A stretch of 64,000 bases of DNA from Chitinophaga agrisoli (lineage in GTDB: Bacteria > Bacteroidota > Bacteroidia > Chitinophagales > Chitinophagaceae): contig NZ_VUOC01000004.1 of assembly GCF_008386695.1 (NCBI RefSeq), forward strand, positions 1,428,327 to 1,492,326. The letters are read 5' to 3'. This document shows, one piece after another, positions 42,159 to 50,829 of the stretch. The translations under genes and the position numbers were made by a program. Each line of letters starts with the position of its first letter. Within the stretch, counting starts at the first letter, position 1. The notes beneath the pieces are model-generated. The model made no database searches. It saw nothing but the letters and a program-made list of their open reading frames with translations, and was not told the DNA's origin.

Positions 42159-43147
42159 TCAAATAGATAATAGTTCGAGATCATATCCCCTTTTCACCGC
42201 AAGTATCTTCAGCGCACGGTTATAGGCCATAATTGGCCACTCTTCTTTTTTAAGATAGTGAACCATTGCCGACGCTTGTAAACCGGTATCAAACTCTTCC
42301 ATTTTTTCCTCTATCGCGCCTGTTTGCAGGTTGATGATCTTGGGATAGCGGAAAAGATCCAGGCAATAGTCATCATCAATGGCAATCAGGTTGCCAAACG
42401 CACCCTGCACTTTCACAGCGTTTGACACCCTGCCCTGTTTAAAATGCCATACGGCAATGTGCTCCTGTGGCACAGTGTCAATATTCTCATCATCCATCGG
42501 CTCCTCGTTGGATGCCCCTACTAATATGCGCTCATTATCCAGGAAACTGGCCGTACAGATCTCGCCAGTGGACCCGGGAACACCTTCCCCATCGTCCAGT
42601 AACAACGGGTTAGCTATACATGCCGCTATATCAAACAGCTCTACACGATCCATCGGATGCCAGACCCAACCTTTACTAATAAAATGTCTACCGTCAGGAC
42701 TTACCTCCAACCGGGTATGAAAAAATCTCCCGGAGCTCTGTCAGCATGGTCAGTGATAATTTCACCTGTTTCAACATCTTCAAAATCGAGCCGGCAATAT
42801 TTCTTTGGACAGTGGATCAAGTAAGTCCTGCCATTATCGCCTGTTATAAATGCTGCAGGGTATTCATGGACTTCTGCACAATAATAACTACGGTCTATCT
42901 CCCGCAATAGTTCCCCATGCTTCAACAATAGCGCTTTGGTTTCCAACCTTGTGTATACAAGTGCATACTGCCCATCCGGGGACGTTATAGCGCCATCAAA
43001 CCGATAGCCAACATGACCGTGGGCCAGGCGTCCCACGGTCCCATCCTGGGAATAGATGGTTCCGGCAGATGCCCAATCAACTATCTTATCCCCTATCCAA
43101 CTGATAGTTTGTAAATCATTGGTTTTTATCGTAATACTACGTTTCAT
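42159..43147 (-). pseudogene. WD40-like propeller gene broken by a frameshift in an A6 tract
   Basis: Two minus-strand reading frames (43147-42701 and 42710-42159) are clearly parts of one protein. Adding one T in the T6 run (A6 at 42720-42725 on the plus strand) joins them as GDFFHTRLEVSPDG...WVWHP, a typical propeller-repeat sequence; the joined protein would be about 329 residues with SPDG and DGR turns. In the present sequence the first half ends IPGW-R-stop and the second half starts only from an internal TTG. This may be a real mutation, an ON/OFF homopolymer switch or a sequencing error. The start at 43147 overlaps the upstream gene by 4 bases (ATGA-type), so the two were translationally coupled. 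Confidence 0.8.
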
Positions 43148-43572
43148 TTATTCTCCAAGCTACTTACTTTACCCGGCAGCATATACATTTTTAAGATCCC
43201 GCCCTGGGGGTCCTGGTATTCCAGTATACAACCTGCTTCATCCAGCTTCACCACTTTCAACACCGTCTCTTCCAGGCTATCATTATCAATGACTGTCAAT
43301 GTTTTCTTATCCGCATCATATTTCCATATGCCATATTCCACTTTTCCACCGTCTGTTGACTTTACCTCGTTGTTCTGATAAAAGATCATTTTGTCTTCCT
43401 TGTGCTGCGGTGCAGGCGGGAACTTTTTCCCCTTCTCTTCATAAGAGGACAGTTTCCACTCCTTCGTAATCAATCGCTTAAAAGCGGTGTCCGCACTATT
43501 AAAGCCATATGAAAATTTGGTGACTGCCAACAGAATACAGGTTACAAATGTCCGAACGACGAGTTGCTTCAT
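43144..43572 (-). CDS. Secreted lipocalin-like hypothetical protein
   Basis: This 142-residue protein has a signal peptide (MKQLVVRTFVTCILLAVTKF to about 24). The mature part resembles a small lipocalin or DUF5004-like beta-barrel: LITKEWKLSSYEEKGKKFPP, EDKMIFYQNNEVKSTDGGKV, EYGIWKYDADKKTLTVIDND and LEYQDPQGGILKMYML. Such proteins are common in Bacteroidota and have unknown ligands. It is the first gene of a pair with the frameshifted propeller gene, overlapping it by 4 bases. Confidence 0.75.
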   Translation of the reverse strand: MKQLVVRTFVTCILLAVTKFSYGFNSADTAFKRLITKEWKLSSYEEKGKKFPPAPQHKEDKMIFYQNNEVKSTDGGKVEYGIWKYDADKKTLTVIDNDSLEETVLKVVKLDEAGCILEYQDPQGGILKMYMLPGKVSSLENK

Positions 43573-43639
43573 AGGTAGGTTTTATTTTTAATGTGTCGCA
43601 AGTTATAATTTTATACCAATTATTCACTCCCGGAAATCA

Positions 43640-43647
43640 TAACTTTG
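43640..43647 (+). promoter_or_regulatory. -7 box upstream of exonuclease gene
   Basis: TAACTTTG matches TAnnTTTG perfectly and lies 57 bases before the ATG at 43705. No clear TTG -33 element is seen, so this is tentative. Confidence 0.5.
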
Positions 43648-43704
43648 CGCCGGCAGTAACAGGCAAAGCCTGATACTCAATCTGATATTTAAAAATAAAA
43701 AAAC

Positions 43705-44223
43705 ATGGCTTACATTATGGTCGATGTAGAAAGCGACGGTCCTATACCGGGCGACTATTCTATGATCTCTTTTGGCGCTGTGTTGGTGAACGAACCATTG
43801 GACAAGACCTTCTATGGCAGGCTTAAACCCATCTCTACCCAATACAACCCCGAAGCATTAGCAGTATCTAACCTTACCCGTGAAGAAACCCTGCAATTTG
43901 ATGATCCTAAACAGGTAATGAAAAATTTTGCCGCCTGGATAAAGGAAGTTTGTGATGACCGGCCCATTTTTATCAGCGATAATAATGGCTTTGACTGGAT
44001 GTTTATCTGCTGGTATTTTCACCGCTTTACCGGCGCCAATCCCTTTGGGTTCAGCTCCCAGAACCTGGGCAGCTTGTATAAGGGCCTTGCAAAGGATACC
44101 TTCAAGAATTTCAAGCACCTGCGGCGCACCAAACATACCCATCACCCGGTAGACGATGCTAAAGGCAATGCGGAAGCGCTGATCACCCTTAAAAGGGAAT
44201 ACGGCCTCAAGATCAAACTATAG
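43705..44223 (+). CDS. DEDDh 3'-5' exonuclease (Rv2179c-like)
   Basis: This 172-residue protein has the DEDDh exonuclease motifs: Asp7-x-Glu9 in YIMVDVESDG, a middle aspartate in NNGFDWMFICW, and the terminal His-x4-Asp in HTHHPVDDAKGNAEAL. The pattern and length match the small Rv2179c/3'-5' exoribonuclease group, which degrade or trim single-stranded RNA or DNA. The cytoplasmic location is implied by no leader. Its last 6 bases overlap the convergent TonB receptor stop. Substrate is uncertain. Confidence 0.85.
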   Translation: MAYIMVDVESDGPIPGDYSMISFGAVLVNEPLDKTFYGRLKPISTQYNPEALAVSNLTREETLQFDDPKQVMKNFAAWIKEVCDDRPIFISDNNGFDWMFICWYFHRFTGANPFGFSSQNLGSLYKGLAKDTFKNFKHLRRTKHTHHPVDDAKGNAEALITLKREYGLKIKL

Positions 44224-46815
44224 GACCCGGTATTGTACCCCCAGCAGGTAGCCCCGCCCATGCACTTCTTTTTCTATCAGCAAACGGCCCGGATCTGTTT
44301 GTTCCGGTACGCCGGTAACGGCGCCCTTTAAATAGATCTGTGTGCCGGCATTCAGCAGGTTACTGGCTTTGCCAAATAAGCGCCAGTGTTTGCCAAAGGT
44401 TTTTTCGATAGAAAGGTCCAGCGCGGTATAGGCTTTCTGCCAGTTATCCAGGTCATACCAGCCGGACACCTCATCTATACGCCCGCCGGTATACACGCCC
44501 TGCAGCTGCCCCGTCCATCCATAACGGGGCATATGATAGCTGAGCCCCAGGCTGCCCAGGTGTTTGGACTGCCCCTGTAAGGGCCGTTGCTGCATACGCG
44601 TTACCGTAATGATGCCGGAGGTAGGGTCTTGCGGGTCCGCACGCTGTTTGTACTTTTTGTTTTGATCAATATGCGATGAGGTAAAGGTATAGTTGGCATT
44701 AATGCCAATGTTGCCGAACTGTTTCACCAGCGAAAACTCAAACCCGTAATTGGTAGCCGTTCCATAGTTGCGCAGCTGTTCCGTAAGCGTGGCGGCAGGG
44801 ATATAGGACAGACCATTGGCCGGTATGGGATACAGTGTATCTGCAGCGCCCAACAGCGTTTTCTCGTAGGGGTCCTCGATACGTTTATAGAAGGCCGTTA
44901 GTTGCAGGGCATCCAGCACGCCGGGGTTATATACTTCATAACGAAGGTCAAAATTATCTGCCGTACTGCGTTGCAGGAACGGGTTGCCCGCAATATTGTA
45001 ATCATCATAGTTCATATTGAAGAACGTGATATCATACAACGCGGGGCGGCTAAGCGCCCGGTACCAGGAGAGCTTCACATCCTGTTTGCTATCCAGCGTA
45101 TAACGCAGGTTAAAGGATGGCAGCCAGTCGCGGTAATGGATGCCTATTTCCTTACCCAGCGCAATACCCGGATCTACGGCGGAATGTACGCGTTGTTCCG
45201 TTTGCTCCTCCCGCAGGCCTGCCATCATATATACCCGCCCGGTTTGATAGCCTGCCTGAATATAAAAGGCGGTAATATCTTCCTTTGCGCTATAAGTGCC
45301 GGCTGTGTTTACCGTGCCCTGCGGATTCTGCGGACCGTTGTTATTAAGCCATACCGCATTGCGGATGCCTGTAAAAGGCTGTCCGTTACCACTGGTAATG
45401 GCGGGGTTAAATACATAATTATTATAGAAATTATCCCGGCGGCGGTACTGTAACAAGGTACCGGCCGTTATTTCCAGTAGTGGCAGTATGCTGGGTTTAT
45501 AATGCAGGTTGGCATATATATCGCCTTCCTTTTCTGTGTTATGCATCCAGAGGCGTTCCAATGGCGCCAGCAGTACCGGCGTTTGCTGTATAACCCCATC
45601 AGCGCCCAGTATGCGGCCGGTATTGGCGGTGAGCTCTGCCCGGTCAGGGTAGTTGCCCTGTGCCACGGAGTATACGCCAGACCAGTCCAGCGATAGCTGG
45701 CTGCCCAGCTGATGATCGCCCTCCAGGTGCAGGTGCTCCATTGACTGGCGGGCTATCCGCGCCCGCTGCATAATGGCAATCCTGCCGGTGCCGGGACCAC
45801 TACGCCCTTCTGCCAGGCTGGTATCCACCGCATCGCGGGTCTCAATATCCTGTTTGTTGATGTATAATTGGTAAAACCGCAGGCGGTGTTTGTCGTTGAA
45901 CTTGTAGTCCAGCGTGGCATACACATGTTTGCGGTTACTGGTGGCATAGTAATTACGTTTAATGAAGTCCGTTATTCCAGGCGCATTACCCAATTGCGGC
46001 TCATTGTTCTGCAGGATAAGGAAACCGCTGGAGCCGGTGTGCAGGGCCTGTAAACCAGCTGCTACCAACACGCCCAGCTTCCGGGAAAACAAGCGCCGGC
46101 CCCAGCTTACATTACCCTGTATGTCCGGGTCTACATGTTGCGTGGCAAAGCGCAGGTTATTCTTCGTAAAATCGTTGCCCGTGGCGTTGTAATCAGGCCC
46201 GTACCGCTCGTAAGGCGATTTTGTTTGCACCGCCCCGTTATCAAAGGCCAGGTAGCGGTTATCCAGGTAAAATTGACTATAACCGCTGGCCGTTTGTATG
46301 GAGAGCTCCTGGTGCTCCGGGGCCTGCCGGGTTACAATATTGATACGGCCGCCAATAGCATCACCCGCCATCGAGGGCCTGAGGGTCTTAAATACCTCCA
46401 GGTGGTCTATAATGCCGGCGGGGAACAGGTCCAGGGATAAATAGCGGTTGCGCTCGTCCGGACTGGGGATCACCATTCCATTCACGGCGGTATAGCTGTA
46501 CTTGGGGTCCATACCGCGGATAACCACCCGCCCGGGTATGCCCGTTTCATTACGTAATACGGATACCCCGCTTACCCGCTGCATCATATCTGCTACGGTA
46601 ATATCGGAATTCCGTTCAATGGACTGGCGGGAGATCACATGCATCAGCTGTACAGAGATCTTCTCCAGCATACGCCCATGCACTTCGGAAACAGGGTCTA
46701 TACGGCCGCTTACGTTCACCGTATCCAGTACCACTTTTTGCGCAAAGGCAGCATGAGGTGTCCCCCATACTGCCAATGTCAAAAAGGATGTATACAATAA
46801 ATATCGTTGCTTCAT
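44218..46815 (-). CDS. TonB-dependent receptor, third gene of phosphoesterase operon
   Basis: This 865-residue protein has a signal peptide (about 1-25) but no carboxypeptidase-like N-domain. The plug is clear (RQSIERNSDITVADMMQRVS, GRVVIRGMDPKYSYTAVNGM, AGDAIGGRINIVTRQ) and the rest is a barrel ending RGYLLGVQYRVL. Receptors of this shape import siderophores, vitamins or phosphorylated compounds. Its start overlaps the upstream stop by one base (TAATG), so it is translationally coupled to the beta-helix lipoprotein and presumably co-transcribed with the phosphoesterase. I infer uptake of a product of that enzyme. Confidence 0.9.
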   Translation of the reverse strand: MKQRYLLYTSFLTLAVWGTPHAAFAQKVVLDTVNVSGRIDPVSEVHGRMLEKISVQLMHVISRQSIERNSDITVADMMQRVSGVSVLRNETGIPGRVVIRGMDPKYSYTAVNGMVIPSPDERNRYLSLDLFPAGIIDHLEVFKTLRPSMAGDAIGGRINIVTRQAPEHQELSIQTASGYSQFYLDNRYLAFDNGAVQTKSPYERYGPDYNATGNDFTKNNLRFATQHVDPDIQGNVSWGRRLFSRKLGVLVAAGLQALHTGSSGFLILQNNEPQLGNAPGITDFIKRNYYATSNRKHVYATLDYKFNDKHRLRFYQLYINKQDIETRDAVDTSLAEGRSGPGTGRIAIMQRARIARQSMEHLHLEGDHQLGSQLSLDWSGVYSVAQGNYPDRAELTANTGRILGADGVIQQTPVLLAPLERLWMHNTEKEGDIYANLHYKPSILPLLEITAGTLLQYRRRDNFYNNYVFNPAITSGNGQPFTGIRNAVWLNNNGPQNPQGTVNTAGTYSAKEDITAFYIQAGYQTGRVYMMAGLREEQTEQRVHSAVDPGIALGKEIGIHYRDWLPSFNLRYTLDSKQDVKLSWYRALSRPALYDITFFNMNYDDYNIAGNPFLQRSTADNFDLRYEVYNPGVLDALQLTAFYKRIEDPYEKTLLGAADTLYPIPANGLSYIPAATLTEQLRNYGTATNYGFEFSLVKQFGNIGINANYTFTSSHIDQNKKYKQRADPQDPTSGIITVTRMQQRPLQGQSKHLGSLGLSYHMPRYGWTGQLQGVYTGGRIDEVSGWYDLDNWQKAYTALDLSIEKTFGKHWRLFGKASNLLNAGTQIYLKGAVTGVPEQTDPGRLLIEKEVHGRGYLLGVQYRVL

Positions 46816-48227
46816 TAATGCTGGTTGCCTGTATTATCCTGCTGAAATGCGCCGATGTCTTTACCCGGCGGCGTGATCTCCGTAGCGCCATAAGTGGCGT
46901 CTTTCTTTACAGACCCATAGGCGGCAAAACCAGTGTAGCCCTTACCTACCGCAGGTGAGTTGGCTTGCAGGCGGAAATTGTAGTTGCCTACAAAATCATT
47001 ATTGATAAAATCAAAACCAGCAGGTACCGGTAAAGGATAGTTCACAAACAGCGGGTTATTGGCGCCTGGCGTAGTGGCATTACCGCCATTAATATCCGTA
47101 GGCTGCTGTGCTGTGATATAACCGGAGGGCAGGAACTGCGAAGTGATCGATGTCTTATCCCCATAGTTATACGTATTGCCGTAGTCGATATTAGCCGTAT
47201 CTGCAATCGGCACGCTGCTGCCACCACCCATAATGGCCAGGCCAAAAGCGCAGTTCACCAGCAGGTTGTTGTAGCAAAGGCCACTGCCGCCATTCTCAAA
47301 ATCCAGCGATCCGCCCTCTCCCACTTTCGCCTGGCGGTAACCGGTATTCACAATGGTATTGTTATAAATATTGGCATTAGCCTGGGGAGACAATCCGCCT
47401 GCGTTGGCAGATTTAAAGGCATTGCCCGTACCGCCCAGCACCAGGTTATAAGCGATGTCGCCTACGCTGCCGCTTTTTACGTTCACGCATTCCCCGGCCT
47501 GGAAACCTACTTTCTCAAAAGTGTTGCGCAGGATCTCAAACTTACCGCCGGCTACGCGCACCATATCATCAAAAGAGCCATACAGCCAGCAATCTTCCAG
47601 CACAAAATTGGCTTTAGGATTCTGGGTAAAGATGCCGTAGCGCGCCTTGTTAGGCCTTGCAGGGTCCGTTGCCGGCGCCAGGCCGCCCAGGTATTCCAGG
47701 TGCGCCCACTTAATGATGATATCACCGGAGGTAACACCACCCTGTATACCACCCCAGTAACCTTTGAAGGCTGGGTCTGTATTAGGGCTCTGCGGATCTT
47801 TGGCCGGATCAGAGCGCAGGGCCGGGTCCTGTACCGTAAACAACACCGGGCTGGCTTTGGCGCCCAGCACCAGTAAGGTACCATTCACTATCAGACCAGG
47901 CGCATGGCCTTGTGTGCCAATAGCCTTAGGGCCGGTAGATGGGCCGGCAAATAATACCTTCACGCCGCTTTGTATGATCAGCGTATCGCCGGTATTCACT
48001 ACTGCATCTGCATAATCGCTGTACAGGTAATAGGTGCTGCCCGCTTTCAGGATACCTTTAATGTTCCTCCCATTGGAACCGCCCTTGGTATTCAGCGTAT
48101 CGCCATCGGCAATATAGCTGCCCTCGGCCGGATCATTGGGTTGAATGTTCACATCGGTATCGGATTTACTGCAGGCGGCCATCAGCATGGCTGCCAGGCA
48201 ACAAACGGGGACTAATCTTTTTTTCAT
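46815..48227 (-). CDS. Right-handed beta-helix lipoprotein
   Basis: This 470-residue protein has a lipoprotein leader (LAAMLMAACSKS). The chain shows parallel beta-helix style repeats with asparagine ladders: NFVLEDCWLYGSFDDMVRVA, FEILRNTFEKVGFQAGECVN, NANIYNNTIVNTGYRQ, GLCYNNLLVNCAFGLAIMGG. Such folds bind or cut polymers, but no lyase catalytic residues are recognised. It lies between the phosphoesterase and the TonB receptor in one leftward operon. Surface exposure is probable. Possibly a substrate-binding partner of the receptor, like SusD in role but not in fold (inference). Confidence 0.8.
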   Translation of the reverse strand: MKKRLVPVCCLAAMLMAACSKSDTDVNIQPNDPAEGSYIADGDTLNTKGGSNGRNIKGILKAGSTYYLYSDYADAVVNTGDTLIIQSGVKVLFAGPSTGPKAIGTQGHAPGLIVNGTLLVLGAKASPVLFTVQDPALRSDPAKDPQSPNTDPAFKGYWGGIQGGVTSGDIIIKWAHLEYLGGLAPATDPARPNKARYGIFTQNPKANFVLEDCWLYGSFDDMVRVAGGKFEILRNTFEKVGFQAGECVNVKSGSVGDIAYNLVLGGTGNAFKSANAGGLSPQANANIYNNTIVNTGYRQAKVGEGGSLDFENGGSGLCYNNLLVNCAFGLAIMGGGSSVPIADTANIDYGNTYNYGDKTSITSQFLPSGYITAQQPTDINGGNATTPGANNPLFVNYPLPVPAGFDFINNDFVGNYNFRLQANSPAVGKGYTGFAAYGSVKKDATYGATEITPPGKDIGAFQQDNTGNQH

Positions 48228-48255
48228 CTTGATCTTTTATCTACTCTTAATTGGT

Positions 48256-50703
48256 TTATTTGTCATCATCATCATCGTCATCGTCTGCTGCCTTCATGGG
48301 CTTCACAAATGCTGCCCGTACAATAACAGGCACTTCTGCATTTTCCCCTTTCACTGCTTTCCAGGTGATCATGTTCATCAGCTGATCCGGTACTACATCC
48401 TCCTTAGAGAAATCAAGCCCTTTGGAGATGGCCGCCAGGCGGGTGCCGGAGGGGTTCACATCATCCAGGTTCACATTGGCCGGCAGGCTCTTAAAGCGCG
48501 CTGCATCCGGCTGCTCGCTAAAGCTTCGCCACATAGGCATGGCAGCCGCATCGTACTGCGTCATAGGCGGCATACCCAGTATCAGCTCTATGGTGTGGAT
48601 AATAGAAGAGGTGGTATACATGGTGTGATCCACAAAATGCCTTTTTACATAACCGCCGGCTATATAGGCCGGGGAACGGTGCGCATCCACATGGTCCGGT
48701 CCGTTCTGGGCGTCATCTTCCAGTATGAATACTACAGACTCTTTCCATACCGGGCTTTGGCTCAGGTGCTCCAGGAACATGCCTACGGCCAGGTCGTTGT
48801 CCGCCACATGCGCAAAAGGCGTAGGGCGGCCGGCAGATAACCCTTCTGTATGGTCATTGCCAAAACGCACGGTCATCAGCTGGGGCAGCGCATTAGCAGC
48901 CACCAGGGAGTCAAAATCCGCCTCCCAGGCGCGGTAACGCAGGGTATCTTTAATATGCAGGTTAAACCCGTCGAAAGTTTTTGCAAAATGGTCTTTCAGT
49001 ACCGGGATATTAGCTTCCTTACGGGTAGCAAACTCTCCATAGGTACGATAACTAACGTTAGATTTGCTGGCCCGGTCCCAGATGTATTGTTTATTGAGCA
49101 ACGTACGGTTCTTAGCGCCCGCGCCACGGCTACCATAGCTGGTGGGCCAGTTCTTTTCCATATAATCTGTTGCATAGGCGCCCATGCTCCAGTTATGCCC
49201 GTCTGCGCTCACTTCCCCATCTACATAAAAATTATCCAGCAATACAAACTGCCGGGCAATAGCATGCTGGTTAGGCGTGATCTTTTCGCCAAACAGCAAC
49301 AGGCTGGTATCACCATTACCTTCCGGCATATCGCTCAGCACCTGGTCATAGGTACGGTTTTCCTTAATGATGTAGAAAACATGTTTAATGGGTGAAGCGT
49401 CGCCTACTTTGGTAGGTACGGGATTGCCCGCCATACCGCTGCTGGCCATCTGCTCCTGCTCTTTATTGTAGGGCGTATTATGATACACTGCCTGTGAATA
49501 TACAGAGAGCTGCTGTTCGTCAGGCACGGGTATAATGCTCATGGTACCCACGATCAAACCGCCGCCTATATACTGCACCCGCTTGGGCTGGGTGGCGTCT
49601 CCGGTATGGATGCCTACATGTTCTTTTTTGCTATAAGGGTTAGGGCCCTGGGGGTTGGGGAAAGATGAGAAACCCTTGCCATTGGCAACATACAGTTTCT
49701 TACCCAATACCTTTACCGTGGTAGGATACCAGCCGGTAGGAATAAACCCTTTTGATACGCTGGCGCCCGCCTTGCTTACATCAAATACCGCCAGGCAGTT
49801 ATTATCTGCATTGGCAATATACAGGGTACGGCCGTCATCGCTCAGCGCCAGTCCGTTACTGGTAGAACCGCTTAACTGGGTGGGATACAACGCGGCATTC
49901 AGTGTTTCCAGCACCTTCCTGGCCTTTACATCAATCATGGATACGCTGTTGTCATTGGCATTGGCCACATACAGATAGCGCCCGTTCTTAGATATGCAGA
50001 GGTCATTAGGATTGTCTCCCACGGCAATACTATCCGTAAATGCCCGGCTGCCGGTATTATATACCATTACCTTGTCACCGCCCCATAAGCTGATGTACAG
50101 CTCTTTTTTATCCGGCGACAGCAGGCAGGTATAACCCTCTGCGCTCAGCGGCAGCTGTTGCTGCACCTGGTGCGTGGCCAGGTCTATCACATACAGGCTG
50201 TTGTTCTCTTTCGTCACCACATACATAAGGCCCCGCTTATCATCCAGCACAATACCTGTGGGTGATACAAATGCTTTAGGCCAGGCTTCGCCCAGCTTAA
50301 AAGTATCTTTTGTTATCAGCTTATTATTTTCGATGGCATACTGTAATATCCAGTTATCATTGCCACCGGAGGCATACAGGTATTTCTCATCCGCGCTAAA
50401 GGCAATACCGCCCCAGGAGCGATGGATCACTACCTGGTCCAGCGCCTGGTCATTGCGGGCATCTATCAGTTGAATGGTTTGGGTGCTTTGTCCGTTATTT
50501 GTAACGGCGGCATAGCGGCGGGTGCTGCTTACTGCAATGTTCAGCGGCAGGTCTCCCAGCGGCAGACTTGTTCCTGCGGGCGTAAGCGACCAGCCATTTG
50601 GCAGGTGTACCCTTTTACTTTCCAGTGTGGAAAGGTCCTGTGCCTGTATGCCGGTAGCTAATACCAACAGGCATGCGGATGCGAGCAATAGTTTCCTCTT
50701 CAT
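48256..50703 (-). CDS. Bifunctional YVTN beta-propeller / phosphoesterase (PLC-like)
   Basis: This 815-residue secreted protein has a signal peptide (MKRKLLLASACLLVLATGIQ). About residues 45-370 are YVTN-type propeller repeats (DLPLNIAVSSTRRYAAVTNN, GRYLYVANANDNSVSMIDVK). From about 435 a phosphoesterase-family (PF04185, phospholipase C/acid phosphatase-like) domain follows: VFYIIKENRTYDQVLSDMPE with the metal/phosphate motif, DGHNWSMGAYATDYMEK, and EDDAQNGPDHVDAHRSP. The C-terminus ends in a run of eight aspartates and lysine. It is the first gene of a leftward operon with a beta-helix lipoprotein and TonB receptor. I infer release of phosphate or a head group from lipid or other ester for uptake. 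Confidence 0.87.
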   Translation of the reverse strand: MKRKLLLASACLLVLATGIQAQDLSTLESKRVHLPNGWSLTPAGTSLPLGDLPLNIAVSSTRRYAAVTNNGQSTQTIQLIDARNDQALDQVVIHRSWGGIAFSADEKYLYASGGNDNWILQYAIENNKLITKDTFKLGEAWPKAFVSPTGIVLDDKRGLMYVVTKENNSLYVIDLATHQVQQQLPLSAEGYTCLLSPDKKELYISLWGGDKVMVYNTGSRAFTDSIAVGDNPNDLCISKNGRYLYVANANDNSVSMIDVKARKVLETLNAALYPTQLSGSTSNGLALSDDGRTLYIANADNNCLAVFDVSKAGASVSKGFIPTGWYPTTVKVLGKKLYVANGKGFSSFPNPQGPNPYSKKEHVGIHTGDATQPKRVQYIGGGLIVGTMSIIPVPDEQQLSVYSQAVYHNTPYNKEQEQMASSGMAGNPVPTKVGDASPIKHVFYIIKENRTYDQVLSDMPEGNGDTSLLLFGEKITPNQHAIARQFVLLDNFYVDGEVSADGHNWSMGAYATDYMEKNWPTSYGSRGAGAKNRTLLNKQYIWDRASKSNVSYRTYGEFATRKEANIPVLKDHFAKTFDGFNLHIKDTLRYRAWEADFDSLVAANALPQLMTVRFGNDHTEGLSAGRPTPFAHVADNDLAVGMFLEHLSQSPVWKESVVFILEDDAQNGPDHVDAHRSPAYIAGGYVKRHFVDHTMYTTSSIIHTIELILGMPPMTQYDAAAMPMWRSFSEQPDAARFKSLPANVNLDDVNPSGTRLAAISKGLDFSKEDVVPDQLMNMITWKAVKGENAEVPVIVRAAFVKPMKAADDDDDDDDK

Positions 50704-50829
50704 ATATAATTAGTCAGATTTGACGGTTACTTATGCTGCAGACAGTAGGGATAGGATGAAGGGGTGAAACTATAAAAAATGCAGGGAGGGGTATGTTATG
50801 AAATTGTAAAGAAATGGTTTGCGGGCGCA

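Noticed and set aside
42159-42710. A separate gene in the second half of the frameshifted propeller region
   Set aside because: It begins from a TTG in mid-repeat and continues the upstream reading frame after one added base, so it is part of a broken gene.
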